64,000 nt of DNA. Origin: Karstenula rhodostoma CBS 690.94. Its lineage: Eukaryota > Ascomycota > Dothideomycetes > Pleosporales > Didymosphaeriaceae. Positions 43,016 through 55,191 of this stretch are shown here, piece after piece. The notes beneath the pieces were generated by a model that ran no database searches, was not told where the DNA came from, and saw nothing but the letters and a program-made list of their open reading frames with translations. A program made the translations under genes and the position numbers. The stretch is from the NCBI GenBank assembly GCA_010093485.1, contig MU001495.1:186001-250000 (forward strand). Direction: 5' to 3'. Positions within the stretch are counted from its first letter, which is position 1. Each line of letters starts with the position of its first letter.

Positions 43016-44678
43016 ATGCCTTCACGACTGCGTCCCTCGGCCCACGATTATGAGCGGCTGCCCCAGGCCTCCGCCGACGTAGAGGACCTGCCCGCCCGCG
43101 ACCGGCGCGACTCCAACGCCTCCAATGGATCCAGCAGGTCGTGGCTCGGCCGCCTGGGCCACAGCATCCCCGGCGTCCACAAGCTTACAGACCCCTCTGT
43201 ATGCGCCCACTACATCACCCCACGCCGCAGGAAGCGCTCCGTCCTGCGCCTGATCTACATCACCCTCTTCTCCTTCCCCTACGTCTGCCTGTTCCTCGTG
43301 CTTGTCGCCGGCATCTTCTTCCCGTCCTACACCCATCTGCCCGCCCACTACCAGGAGCTTCGCGACCGTGCCCTCGCCAGCGACGCGCCCGGCCGCGCAA
43401 ACCTACACAACCAGAAGGTCTTCATCGCAGCTTCCATCTATGAGCATGAGGGAGAGCTGACGTCGGGAGCGTGGGGCAAGTCGGTCCTTGAACTGGTCGA
43501 TTTGTTGGGCCCACATAACGTGCACCTCAGCATCTACGAGAACGATGCGGATGAGATGACCAAAGAGTCGCTGCGTGCAATGGAGAAGAATACGACAAGT
43601 AGGTCTGGTCTGTTACTTGAATGTTTCCTTTGCTAACAACGCAGGCAATTCGACTATTGTATTCGAAGACTTCGACCTGAGCAGCTTACCTCGCATTACT
43701 CTCCCCAATGGCGACTCCCGTGTCAAGCGCATGACGTTCCTCGCCGAGGTCCGCAACCGCGCTCTGGCACCGCTCGCGACCACAGAAGTAGCGTTCGACA
43801 AGGTCCTCTATCTCAACGACGTAAACTTCGACCCCATTGATGCTGCCCAGCTCCTCTTCTCCACAAACGTCGACGCCAACGGACTGACCAACTACGGCGC
43901 AGCCTGCGCTGTGGACTTCATCAACGCATTCAAGTTCTACGATCGTTTTGCTACGAGAGACCTGGAAGGCTTCGGTATGGGCATACCGTTCTTCCCTTGG
44001 TTCACCAGCGAGGGCAACGCAGAAAGCAGGAACGACGTCATTGCGGGCAAGGACGCGGTCCGAGTGAGGAGCTGCTGGGGTGGCATGACTGCTTTCGAGG
44101 CGAAATGGTTCCAGGACCAGACCCGCTTCACCAGCACCGCACCCAAGACAGAACCGGAGCCAGAAACCTCAGCCAACCCTGTCCTCCGTTTTCGGTACGA
44201 GGAGGATCCCTTCTGGGAGTCGTCCGAGTGCTGTCTCATCCATGCCGATCTCCAGTACCGACGGTCTGGGAGCGTCTTTCCGCAGGATTCAGGAATATAC
44301 ATGAACCCTTACATCCGCGTTGCATACGATCCCAAGACTCTCTCCTGGTTGTCTTTCACACGCCGTCCGGAGAAGCTGTACTCCATGATCCACGACATCC
44401 TGAACCACGCTATGGGGTTCCCGTTGTTCAACCCGAGGCAATACGAGGAACCGGGACAGCAAGTCACCGACACTGTCTGGGAATACGACCACCCCGTCGC
44501 GGCATACCTCCCCAACGCCACCGAGTCCGATCTCACAGGCCAGTACGTTCAAGTGGAGCGCACCACTCAACCTGGCGGCTACTGCGGCGGCAGGTTTCTC
44601 CTCGTCGTCAACGAAACACCCGATCAGGGAGAGGGCAAGTGGGGCAAAATCGAAGCCCCGGCGCCCTCGCGACGATGA
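43016..44678 (+). CDS. CAP59-family (alpha-1,3-mannosyltransferase-like) glycosyltransferase
   Basis: Exons 43016-43598 and 43645-44678 give 538 residues. A type II membrane protein: a cytosolic tail of about 75 residues with a basic stretch PRRRKRSVLR, one membrane span (about LIYITLFSFPYVCLFLVLVA, 80-99), then a Golgi-luminal catalytic domain. Family landmarks of CAP59_mtransfer are IAASIYEHEGEL, MTFLAEVRNRAL, VLYLNDVNFDP with the acidic metal site, ACAVDFINAFKFYDRF, RVRSCWGGM and SECCLIHADLQ. In Cryptococcus relatives act in capsule and mannan synthesis; in ascomycetes the acceptor is unknown. The splice joins NTT to SNSTIVFEDF. Confidence 0.88.
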
Positions 44679-44763
44679 TTTCTCGCGTAAAGTGGCTTTA
44701 ATGACGTTATATTCCTTTCACTTCTTGTACCACCTTCCCACACAACATCCATATTGGACCGAT

Positions 44764-44801
44764 TACCGATATCCCGATAAGAGTTATCGGTATTTTTTTT
44801 T
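44764..44801 (+). terminator. Hairpin followed by T9 downstream of the glycosyltransferase gene
   Basis: TACCGATA (44764-44771) and its reverse complement TATCGGTA (44785-44792) can form an 8-bp stem with a 13-nt loop, followed immediately by nine T. It lies 86 bases after the stop codon. Pol II genes do not need such a structure, so the role is unproven; it may be a chance cruciform or a 3' UTR element. Confidence 0.3.
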
Positions 44802-45447
44802 CTCCTTGTGTTATCAAATGCATAGCGGCGGCGTTACTGCCGAACTGGCGAGGCATGGAGTTTCAAACTTGAATTGCATTAGGCTATGGCGGTGTTCCGA
44901 TATCCGGCAGTGTACCGGGAGACGAGGATCTTAGTATGAGGTCAAAAAGTACGAACAATCGATACAATGACTGCGTGTTTGCTCTTCACTGCTTGCTTTA
45001 TGTGACGATTGCGTCGGACGTCGCAGCCGCGGGTGTCTGTTAGTGGATGTGACACCTCCGCTTCCCCCCACGAGGTGGCCTCCACAATTCAAGTGTAACG
45101 CACACACGTGCTACTCGATACCCTACGGACATGCAAGTCATCGTTAGCCCCCGTCGTTCCATCACTCCAGTGACTGTCACTGAATGACATCGCCCACGCC
45201 AACCAATGACGCCGCGCCAAACCCGCTGACAAAACTGATCGCCTGCGCTAAACCGCCTTGGATTCTAGCACCCTGATGGCCAGCCCTTTCACCGACGCCT
45301 ACATCTACAGCAACATCATTTACACATCTTCCTACCGCCCACACAGCTTAGCCGCTTCCACTTCCCCTTTACAAAACCCTTGCTCCCTCCCGCTGCATTT
45401 TATTTCCCGAGTTTTACGGCGAGCTTGGCGTCCACGTCATATTGAAA
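44802..45447. other. Intergenic; promoter of the zinc transporter gene
   Basis: About 650 bases without a gene. CCAATGACG occurs near 45204 and pyrimidine-rich sequence precedes the ATG at 45448. Nothing else is recognisable. Confidence 0.4.
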
Positions 45448-47093
45448 ATGGGGCTCGACAACGATGCCCGGGGGTGGATCATGGCTGCGGTGAGCGGCAT
45501 AGGTAGGCGGGTGCGCGCGTGCTTTGGGGCACCTGGGCTAACGGTACGCAGCGTGCACGTTTGGAGGTGCGTTGGGGGAATCTCGTCAGAGGAAGGGATG
45601 TTGCACTAACGCCACGCAGCGTCGATAATATGCGTCGATCTTGTGATCCGCCAGCTGCCCGGGAAGAAGAATTTCAAGATTGAGGAGAGCAATTCGTTTT
45701 TGTCGACGGGGTTGAGTCTGTCGTTTGGGGTTATGGTGGGTTGAGGTTTTCGGACGGAAAGACTTATCGGCTGACGTGTTTGCGCTAGATCTTCTCGGCG
45801 CTGTATAGCATGTTGCCTTCTGCTCGGAATTATCTGACGAAAGGGGGGCTGAGTCCGAAGATTGCGACGCTGATTCTTACCGTGAGTTTCTTGGTGGGAG
45901 CGCTGGGTATTGCGGTCGTGTCGCAGGTTCTGCATCGGTTCATTCCGCATTCGGTTGTGGATTGTGACCACGACCACGGCGATGGGGAGGAGGGTAAGGC
46001 GGACGACGAGCATGCGTGCCACGACCACTCCCCTGCGAGTAGCAGGCCTATGGAAGAGCAGTGGAACAGCGCGCTCGAGAACTCGCATTCTTCATATGGT
46101 GGCACGGACCAGCTCCATCCCAGCTTCTCGGCTCGGAGACCTTCGCTGCACACGCAGATATCGACAAAGGTCACGCAGCTTGTGACGGGTTCGAAAGAGT
46201 TTTGCGACGAGAACGGGAAGTGTTTCGGTTACTCTGACCCGTGTGGGAATGAGTGCTTTAGGAACGTCCAACATGATCGAGTTCCGCGGTTTCACTCGGC
46301 GTCAAACAAGATACCTACGAGACCGTCCGGTTCGAGAAGCCAGACACTGCCCGCCGAGCGCCAACCGCTCCTCCAGAGCATCACGAACCTCGAAGACGTC
46401 GACGAAAACAGCCCCCTCCCACCCCCAGTCTCGGGTCCCGCCACCACAGACAGCCCCCACGCCAGCATCCCCTCCACGAACAGCAACGGCAACAGCAACA
46501 GCAACGGCGCCGCGTACCCCCTGCACAAACAGCCCAGCCAGACGTCCCTCGCCTCCCACGACTCAGGCACCTCGCACGCCCACCACCACCACGTCCCCAC
46601 CAACGCCTTCCTCTCCATCGGCCTCCAAACCAGCATCGCCATCGCCCTCCACAAAATCCCAGAAGGCTTCATCACCTACGCAACCAACCACGCCAACCCG
46701 CGCCTTGGCGTCTCCATCTTCCTCGCCCTCTTCATCCACAACATCACAGAAGGCTTCGCCATGGCCCTCCCCCTCTACCTCGCCATCAACTCGCGCTGGA
46801 AAGCCATGTTCTGGTCCGCGCTGCTCGGTGGCGTCTCGCAGCCGCTCGGCGCGGGCGTCGCTGCGCTGTGGTTCAGGATCGCAAAAAGGCGTGCCGGCCA
46901 GGGTGATGGCGAGGGCGAGCCCGGCGATCTGGTTTACGGCGTTATGTTCGCTCTTACGTCGGGCATCATGGCTATGGTGAGCTTGCAGCTGCTGGGCGAG
47001 AGCCTGGAATTGACGCATAGTCGCAAGTTGTGCTTTGCGAGTGCGTTTGCGGGTATGGGGATTCTGGGGTTGAGCTCGGCGCTAACGGCGTAG
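45448..47093 (+). CDS. ZRT3: ZIP-family zinc transporter, ZRT3-like
   Basis: Exons 45448-45502, 45552-45566, 45620-45735 and 45789-47093 give 496 residues. Exon 2 is only 15 nt, between introns of 49 and 53 nt; including it yields the continuous ARGWIMAAVSGIACTFGASI of fungal Zrt3 proteins. Membrane segments lie at both ends, with a long hydrophilic loop between them (about 110-330) holding a His/Asp cluster (DCDHDHGDG, HACHDH) and Ser/Asn-rich low complexity. Metal-site helices are LHKIPEGF (H350) and HNITEGFAMALPL (H379), followed by the last three segments. Zrt3 releases zinc from the vacuole in yeast; location here is inferred from family. The C-terminus GLSSALTA is typical. Confidence 0.9.
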
Positions 47094-47135
47094 GAGGACG
47101 TTCTAAGGGGGTAGGTTCGCGTGGTTGGAGGGGAT

Positions 47136-47162
47136 AGATGGATGGATGGATGGATGGATGGA
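47136..47162. repeat. (GATG)n tetranucleotide repeat
   Basis: About six tandem GATG units just after the zinc transporter stop, with the last changed to GACG. Seen directly. Confidence 0.85.
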
Positions 47163-48144
47163 CGGGCGTAATATAGCATGGGCGGTGTACAGGCCAGGAA
47201 ATGTAACATGTATAATTCTCTAGGTATTTATGTACGTCGACTCGCTATCGCGTTTCCCGTACGTGGGGGGGACATTGTATTTTTTTCAAACAACGACATT
47301 TCAACCTCCCTCCCACTCACTCCACCTCGCCATCTTATCTGCAAACACATCCCCCGCCAAAGACTCCCGCCTATCCAGCATCCTCCCCTCGTACTGCTAC
47401 ACGCAACCACTCCGCCGTCTCTGACGAACGCGGCTGCCACGCGTGACTATGTCGGCGTTCGAGCAACGTAGACGGTGCATGGAACCAGCTACACACGTAC
47501 ACTACATGAGACGCGCACGGCAAGACCGCCAACCGCAAGTCTCCCGCAGAGGTGTACACGCCCCGTCCACGCTCCCTACTTCGCTGCTTTTCTCCAGTCT
47601 TGCTCGAGTAGCTCGGCGAGACGACAACCTGTCTCACGTGCGGACGGTGCAAGGCGCTCAGCCTCAGCCTCACCTCAGCCTCAGCCGGTAGCGGAAGGGT
47701 ACGTGATGCAGGAACAGTAGCAGCGACAGAGAACAAAGCACGGACAATACCCCCAACAAAGAAAGCAGCGTCTTGCTTTTCCCCACGCGGTAGCGGCTTC
47801 ACTCACTCACTCACTCGCACCCCAGCCAGCGGGGTTCGGGTCAGCGCCACGTACAGTACAGGCCACCAGAGGGTTCGGGAGAACGCTTCGCAAAGCCCTC
47901 AAGTGCGCTTTTGTACGCTGGGCAATTCACCCCTTGCTTGCTGGGCGGCGCATCAATCTCCCCAACCCCTTGGGAGATTGTATATAGAACGTGCGGCCTG
48001 GGGCTCACTCACTCACTTAGTCTGGCACACATCTGCAGCCTGCGAGTTCATGCCTGATGTCATCAAGCAAGAGTCTATGGCAACAAGTCAGGTCAGGTCA
48101 GGTGAGGTCAAGTGAGGAGTTGTGAGCCGCCGAGCGCATTAGAG

Positions 48145-48170
48145 TAGAATAGAATAGAATAGAATAGAAC
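48145..48170. repeat. (TAGAA)n pentanucleotide repeat
   Basis: About five copies of TAGAA in the 3' flank of the sorting nexin gene. Seen directly; ends approximate. Confidence 0.75.
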
Positions 48171-48290
48171 AAGCATTACTTCTTTCTTCCTGTCTAGTAC
48201 GTACAGACACGACGCTCGTGGCGCTTCATTAATATTCCCCTCTCGCCTAGCACACAAAGTGCATCGTCTACATTGCCACGACTAAGCCGC

Positions 48291-50504
48291 CTACTCGTCC
48301 TGCACGACGTGCGGCTGGATGTTGCCGACCTCGGCTTTTGCCTCTTCCCACGCGGCCTGGTTGCGTTTCGCCCAGTCGATGTGGCATTGTGCGAATTCAA
48401 TCTGTGGCGTGAGGTCAGAACGAATCCAGCATGTAGACATGGGTAACGCCAGGGTGGGGCAGAGCATGCTTACCATGTACCGCCTCAGATCGTTCTCCTT
48501 CTCCTCCTGGAACCGCCTGAGATCCTTTAACACGCCCGCGCTCGCGTCTTTGGTATCCTTCTCCGCAACCACGACGGCTTGCTCGAGCTGCCATACGTTA
48601 GTACCACACTCCATCAACAACGCAGAAGAACACCTACGTGATGCAAGCTCTCCCGAGTCTTCCCAATCTGGTCCCGCCTCGTCCTCTCCGGATCCACGTC
48701 CGCCATCCCCCTAAACGCATGCGTAATTGGCCCGAATAGCTTGTTCGTCACGAAGTTCCCGCTCGGGCTCTTCCTGTGCGAGCTGATCGGCGACGTAGTG
48801 CTCGCTTCGGGGCTGCCCTGCGAGCTCGAGGGCACATCGGCATGGGTTGGCGGGAAGTCGGAGTCGATCGACACGGTATCTTCCTCGGGCCGTCTCTCGT
48901 GCCCGCTGCTGCGCTGCGAGCTGTTCGAGGTAGCGCGGCTGCGTGCGGGCTGCGAGTACCCCGTGCCGCTAAGGTGCTGTTCTAATCGTTTGGCCTCGGC
49001 CTCGCTATGTTCCAGGGATTCGAGGAGAGCCCGCTTCTTTTGCAGTTCATCTTTTGTCATCTCTTCTTGTATACGCTTGAGTACGCGGTAGCGGAGTACG
49101 CTGCGGACGACGCCTGCGAACTGTGCGCTTTCACGCATGGGCTCGGCGAAGCTAGCACTGAGGGACGAGGAGAGCTCCGCGGTGGCTATGTAGGTAGAGT
49201 CTACTGCTTGGCCTGTCTTTTCTATGGCGCCGGCGAGTGATTGTGATTGCTCGGAGAGGGAGAAGGCATTGAAGCGGGCGCCCAGCTCAGCCAGGTCTTC
49301 TCCTAGGGCCGACAGATGCGACAATGCGCGCCGATTGACTTTCTCCATGCTACCCTGAAGCAGGTTCTCCAGCTCTTTCGATGACGTCTCAAAGTTCACA
49401 AAGTATGGATCCAACTGTTCTTCGGTCATGCTCTTCGACTCCGGTGGGAACTTGCCAAACACCTGCGGGCCTGACGTCGTATGCGCGGCTGTCGAGGGCT
49501 GTACTGCATGGTCCGGAGGAGTGTTCGGTGTTCCAGAGGTGGACGTTGAGCCACCAGACTTCAGCTTCGCGGACGATGACGGGACGGGGAGGTAGCTGTG
49601 AGCTTGTGAGGGGTTCGCAGTGTCGAGCGGCGGTGCTTTGAGGATCTGCTTGGGGATGTTCGAGACGGGCGGCGCATGGAGGACCTCATTCTGTGTCTCG
49701 CATTAGCAAGCTGTTACTCGTGGTCAAAGAACGGGGGGGAATATTACCCAGCTCGTGTGGGGGTCAAGGAATCTCCAGAACACGCCATCCTCGAGGACCT
49801 CCTTCATTCTCCTACAACGATTGAGAAAGACAGCCAGCATGCGCTTCCGCAGTTCGATTATGCCAGCGTCCTCTTTTGCGCGTGTCGGCTTCGCAGCGTA
49901 GTCTGCCATTGTGTGCTTCTCGGGTATGGGCGGTATGATGAGGATGGGGTGGAGATTGACCAGCGTTGCGCGCAGCGAGGCGAATTCGGAATATCTGCGC
50001 CGTACCTCCATGCCCTGACGTATGTTTAGCTTCGTTCCTCGGCGCAGAGAGCCTGTCCTACCCCAGTAGCGATGGTATAGGTGATCCAGTTGCCGCCGCC
50101 TTCCACGTTCTTCCCCGCATATGTGATCAGAATGGACGAGTCGGGATTCTCGTACAGCCATTGCTCCGCGCGGCTGTCGTAGCCGCCTCTCTTGGGCGCA
50201 ATGCGCTCTCCGCTAGTCTCGTCTTCATCTTCGTCGTCGTTCTCGTGGTCGTCGTAGTTGATCTCGGTCAGGTCGCGCCCTGGGATGTACTCTGGCGATT
50301 CCTGGGGCGGGGACGATGCTTCCGAGGGCGGGGTCGCGGGGCGATACGGTACTGTGAGAGGGTTAATACGCCCATCCAAGCTGTACGGGCTTGCTTTTCG
50401 CCAGGCTTACAAGCTCCGGGCGAGGCGAGGCCGGGCACCTCGTTGGAATTGGAGTCGTGGCGGGCAAACGAGCCGTACGGATTGTTGTCCTCGTCGTCCC
50501 ACAT
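48291..50504 (-). CDS. SNX41: Sorting nexin of the Snx41/Atg20 type
   Basis: Six exons: 50504-50411, 50351-50062, 50014-49748, 49690-48638, 48587-48474 and 48401-48291, giving 642 residues. MWDDEDNNPYGSFARHDSNS is a characteristic N-terminus of fungal Snx41. The PX domain (about 95-215) has the PI3P-binding RRRYSEF (R133-F139), LIIPPIPEKH and the helix IIELRKRMLAVFLNRC. After a Ser/Pro linker a BAR-like coiled-coil region runs from about 290 to the end, interrupted by a disordered Ser-rich insert (about 460-560). Such nexins form endosomal coats with Snx4 for retrieval of SNAREs and take part in selective autophagy. Whether it is the Snx41 or Atg20 paralogue cannot be settled from one sequence; the N-terminus favours Snx41. 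Confidence 0.83.
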
Positions 50505-51005
50505 GGCGCCGGTTGTTGGACTGCGGATATAGCGAGGGCGAGGGCGTCTGAGTGCGAACAGACGGTGGTTGCGGTCGGGGCTGTCGAGTTGTGAAGCTCT
50601 ACTCCAGGCACTTGCAGCACCAGCCTACGTCAATGTATGCACGGACCATCGCACCACTACCACATGCATCGATAAACATCCTTCCGAACATCATGTACCG
50701 AAACCATTCCCGGCGCCCTCCGACCGATGCCGGGACGCAAACCGACTTCAAATAGGTTTCGGCGTCTGTGACAGCACGAAATCCTCAGTTACATAGACAC
50801 ATCACTTGCAGGGCAGTGTCTCCTCACATCTACCCCAGGATCCACCCTTTGGTCTACCTATTTACAACGCTTCTTTTGTGTTACTTTTGGGCGTCAGTCC
50901 GCATTTTTCTACTGCTTTACGGGACTCCACTTTGTGGTTCGTGTCAACACAGAAGATCACTCCAAGATCCTTCAACTATGGCTTGCTCCTATAGCGAGTC
51001 CTCGA
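50505..51005. other. Intergenic, no gene seen
   Basis: About 500 bases between two minus-strand genes; it should contain the Snx41 promoter. Small frames only. Confidence 0.4.
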
Positions 51006-53180
51006 TCAACACCACCCTTCCTGCTCCCATGCAAAACTTGATACAATATCAGACCCCGCGCTGTTCTCTTGCTCCTTTCCACTAACTGAAGAAACATCCC
51101 CTCTACTTGGTGTGTCAGCCCGTTGCTCGGCACTACTTACGTGTAAACTCGATATAAAAGTCGAAGGCGAAGCATGGTTTTCCTCCGGCCTTCCATCACT
51201 TGTATTCGGCACTGATTCCTGTCCTGCGACTCCCTCATTTGGTCCCTCGTCCGGACCGATCGCCGCGACCGATTCCTTTTGCCGCTCTGAACTCTTCCTT
51301 TCATCAACTTCTTGATTGTCCGCAGGTTCGTCTGGGGCTGGTGGCGACGCCTCTTGTGCGGATACATCCGCACCATGCTGGGACATGGAAGGTGGCATGC
51401 CCATTATAATGGGCTGTCTTTGGGCCGGACTTGCCTGATCTTGAACAACATCTTCATCAACTGGATTCTGGACTACTTCTTCGACCTCGATGTTGTTGGC
51501 TGGCCCTGGTAGAGCTTGTATAGTCTCCGGGGGCTCCTCTACCTCTGCCGGTAACACCATGCTGTCGTTGCCACTTGCTATAGGAACCTCGTCCCAGAAA
51601 ACAGGCGGCACGTTTGCACGGCAATGAGGCTGCCTGGGCAACCTATAACTTGCATCTATGAGTACTTGGACATTCAGAGTTACGAGCAGCTCACCTATCG
51701 GAACCATTCGTTCTGCCCATCGGCGGTCTGGGGTACGGTCGCCGCTCACGCTCCCATCCATTCAGTGGACTCGGGAAGGGACCATGTCTGGGCTCGGGTA
51801 TTGGCCTCTCCCGTGCCATACGGCTTTTGCGTGCCCGTTCCTGTTCTCTTCGTAGCAAATGCCGCTTGTCATTTCCTATTTAGCCCTCCAGTCAGCAGTG
51901 CAAAAGAGAGAAACGCTTAGGATAAGCAAGGCTATCCTACATCAGACAGGGCATGGAGGTGTATTACTGGGTGCGAGCCCTGACCTCCCATCTCCTCGCT
52001 CACGTCTCGGCTTGCGTCTCGGATTCGCATACGGTGGAAACAACATATCGTCTTCTGGAAATGGCTCGGCGCTAGGCACCCTACGAATGATCAGCATGTA
52101 GCTCACTAGTAACAACGAGGACCTTGACTGCACACACCACTGAATCGGATAGCTCCGTGGAATATTCGGAGGATGCATACTCCACGGCATCTGCGGAAAG
52201 TGGAAAGCAGGTCGTTGGGTGGCAGTTGGGATCGGACCCCTCGGGACTTCCTCGTCAGCCGAGCTCGACGACGAACTCAATGAACTGCTGTCATCCGCTT
52301 CTGCTCCCGCCTTCCCGTTTCCCCGTCTCTTATTTCTTTCCTCCAGATATTCGCGAACGTGCCTCGGATACTCGTCGCAAATGTCGATGATATCTGGACC
52401 GCGCATCGGCTGTTCCGACGTTGGATGTCGATACGCAAAGGAGCTCATTACATCATCCTCGGATCCCATCATTGGCGAGATGGGCTCTTCCGCGCTCGGC
52501 AGTAGTGGTGAGTTGTGCTCTTCCTCGACCTCGTTTGTATAGGGCTGCGGCAGTGGCGATTGGTATTCCACCTGCTGACCATCTTCCCTCCTTTCCAGCT
52601 CAGTCTCCAAAGGGAGCACTGGATGAGGTAAGTTGGTAGGCATGTAATGAGTTCCATACGGCTGCATGACAGGCACAAACGCCGGTACATACGCCGGCAC
52701 ACACGGCTGCAGCAGGAACCCATGTCCACCACCCTCACGCTCCTCTTCGAACTCATGCCATCTCAAGCTAGGCGGCATGTACCTTTTCGACATGAATCTC
52801 GTCGCCCAATCCATCCCCGTCTCGTCTCCCTCCTCCCACTCCTCCACTTTCTTTCTAATCTTATCCCTCTTCCTTGCCTCGCGCTCCCTCTTGCGCTCCT
52901 CGACTTCTCGTTCCATCCTTTCCCACTCGCTTGCAGACGCCCTGCGCCTCTCTTCTTTCGCCCATTCTTCTGGCCTCCCGTGCCGCAGAGTCTCCTCGCC
53001 TCGCTCATTCGCATAGTCGTCCTGCTTCCATACCGTCCACACCCTGCTCGTGAAGAAGTCCTTGACCCTGCAGCACTCGCGGTGGATATATCGGTGCAGA
53101 TAGTAAACCACGACCCAGAGCAGGACAGCGCCGAAGATGGTGGCGAGAGAGATGGTGGTCGCAAGGGTAGCGGTGCTCAT
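51006..53180 (-). CDS. Single-pass membrane protein with charged coiled-coil and acidic tail, function unknown
   Basis: Proposed exons 53180-52138, 52080-52004, 51875-51695 and 51648-51006 give 647 residues in phase. The N-terminus has one strong membrane segment (about 8-28, TISLATIFGAVLLWVVVYYL), followed by HRYIHRECCRVKDF and a long Arg/Glu-rich helix (about 55-120, likely coiled coil). The middle is Pro- and acidic-rich; one motif DEYPRHVREYLEERNKRR recalls a short helix. Exon 3 adds an Arg-rich piece (ERARKSRMARERP), and the tail is acidic and Glu/Pro-rich. Intron 1 (57 nt, in phase, no stop) would otherwise add a hydrophobic block, so it is an inference. The 3' end is the weakest part: a GTAAGT at about codon 600 could start another intron. 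I recognise no family; plant-pathogen effectors or cell-end anchors are not supported. Confidence 0.5.
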
Positions 53181-53690
53181 CTCGTCAGCAAGTCACAACA
53201 GGACCAGTTCTATCGACAACTCCAGTAACGAGACGAGGGGAAAAGAACGCACAATTGAAATCCAGCACGAAGTCGTCCTTATATCTCATTATCCAGTTCT
53301 GCGAGTGAGAGGGGAATATGTTTGTCGACTCGACCAACTATTAAAGCAAACAAACAACCTCGTGCGACTCGACCCGCCACGCCTCTAGAGCAAACTCCAT
53401 TGCACGACTCGAGCCCATCCAGCCCGTGCGAACGTCAGCACAACCACACGAACTATGTCGCTCCCCACGGCTTGCTACTACCCACCCGTCGTACCGCTTC
53501 CGCCCAAACCAGGGCAAGCCTCTCTTTCACGAATCGTGTGACACAAACATCGTTTCGCCGGGGCCACTTCCACTCGCCATCCGCCACACAGACACGAATC
53601 ACCGCCCCACCGCCCAAAAGTCCTTTGTCGTAACCACCACTCTCTTTCCCCATTCCACCCTCCCGCATCCCTCTTCCTTTGCTTTCCCCT
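53181..53690. other. Intergenic
   Basis: About 510 bases, pyrimidine-rich on the plus strand (53620-53720), as expected for the promoter of the gene ending leftward plus the 3' flank of the small membrane protein. No gene is seen. Confidence 0.4.
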
Positions 53691-53897
53691 TCATTTTCCC
53701 ACCTTCCCCTCCTCGCCCCCCTTCCCAGTCGCCGCGGCCCCGGACTCCTTCTCCCGCATCTCCAACTCCATATGCGCCGCCTCCGTCTGCACAACCTGCA
53801 CACAGTTGCGGTAGAGCCACCAGATGAAGGCGCCCACGAAGATAGCCAGCAGGAAGAGCGTCAGGATGATGGCTTCGTTGTATCTGAGGTTGCGCAT
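53691..53897 (-). CDS. Small single-pass membrane protein (68 aa)
   Basis: An ORF from an ATG at 53897 (MRNLRYNEAIILTLFLLAIF) to the stop at 53691. It contains one membrane segment (about 9-29, through VGAFIWWLY) followed by a charged tail (MELEMREKESG and a Gly/Lys end). The frame extends upstream to 53963 with a TTG-type start, but the ATG gives a sensible topology. Small tail-anchored or organelle-assembly proteins have this shape. No homologue recognised; coding status rests on hydrophobic pattern and clean start. Confidence 0.5.
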   Translation of the reverse strand: MRNLRYNEAIILTLFLLAIFVGAFIWWLYRNCVQVVQTEAAHMELEMREKESGAAATGKGGEEGKVGK

Positions 53898-55191
53898 TGT
53901 TGTCGTTCTGAGGGGGTGAGGCGGGTGGAAGATGTGCTGTCCACGCGGGGAAGGTATCTTCAAGTCGGGTTGAGTTGCGTATTATGTCGGATTCGATTCT
54001 ATTGCGCAGCTGTGGTAGCTCGACGTCGCTCAATTGTACCTCTCCAATGAATGAAAGCGTGTGTATACTGCTGGCGTGTTTCGATATTGCTTGGCGAGGT
54101 AAGATAGACCAAAGTGAAGTGAAATGAAAGTGAGAGACTGCCCTGTCCCGTCGTTGCCTAAGAAACGCCGTCCTTCACTCTCAACCCGGTCCGCGAACCC
54201 GCAGCTACGGAAAAAATACAGTACGAGCATCCAGGCTTACACCAACCGTCAAATCTACCCTGCTCCGTAGACTAGACTACACAGCACAGCAACCCACCAC
54301 CACCACCATCCACATATCCACCGCGTCCGCACCTACCCATCTGCGAGATCCCACCCTCACTTTCACAAACGTAGCTAGCAATGACATACCACCACACCAC
54401 ACCACACCACGCAAGGGGCGATTCTACCCAGCCTCCCGTGTTACTGTGAAGACCGCGTTGAAATGCTTAGATGGGCCTACTCAAAGCTAGAGGTTCCCGT
54501 GGTTGGGTTCTGAAGTGAACGCTCGAGGTGACTTTGAAGCCAGAATGTGGGATGGATACGCCATCGCCAATGCCGGTTTTTGCGTTTACGCTCGCGCGAG
54601 AAAATGAGAATGATATGCAAGCCGAGTGACAGCGAGCAAGATTCTCTCTCTTTCGTGCACTTTAGTGCCGTTCCCAGCCCAACCCCCACTATCCGTGGCA
54701 ACTTTTGTTAACGTCCGCTGCCTATCCGCACGTGCAAAGAAGTCTTTAAGAGAAGCACACGAGACATCGATATGGGGAAAGACACTAAGCATGGCATGGT
54801 AGCACACAGTATACGCGCAGAGGTATGGACAGCTTTGGAAGATTTAAAATAAGTATAACAGCATTCCCCACTATCGAACAGCGCGTGGGGTATCTACGGT
54901 ACAGTCCTCCATTGCCACGCAAACCGCGGAACAGCAAGATCACATCCCAATGGTATATATCCCGCCGCGCCCAGCCCATTCCCAAAGACGCCGCATGCAG
55001 CCAAAGAACATGGGTCCACCGTAGTATGCCCGAACGCCCCCGTATGCTAGAAGTAAAGCGATAGAACTGTGAGACATCGCATCGCTCCGCAGTAACGCCA
55101 AACAATCAAATGGGTATCGTAGGTATCCGCTAAAGAAAAGGAAGAAGGTGGGACAGGACGACTAGCTATCAGCCTCTTGGCGTCCCCGAAT
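53898..55191. other. Intergenic, no supported gene
   Basis: About 1.3 kb with CCACA-type short repeats near 54390-54415 and CCACCACCA near 54290. Minus frames at 54477-54807 and 54785-55105 have no domain. It carries the 3' flank of the RING/PHD gene and the promoter of the small membrane protein gene. Confidence 0.45.

Larger units (their letters stand above)
47094..48290. other. Intergenic with several short tandem repeats
   Basis: About 1.2 kb between the convergent zinc transporter and sorting nexin genes. It holds GATG repeats (about 47136-47162), TCAC repeats (about 47800-47816) and TAGAA repeats (about 48145-48170). No gene is supported. Confidence 0.5.
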
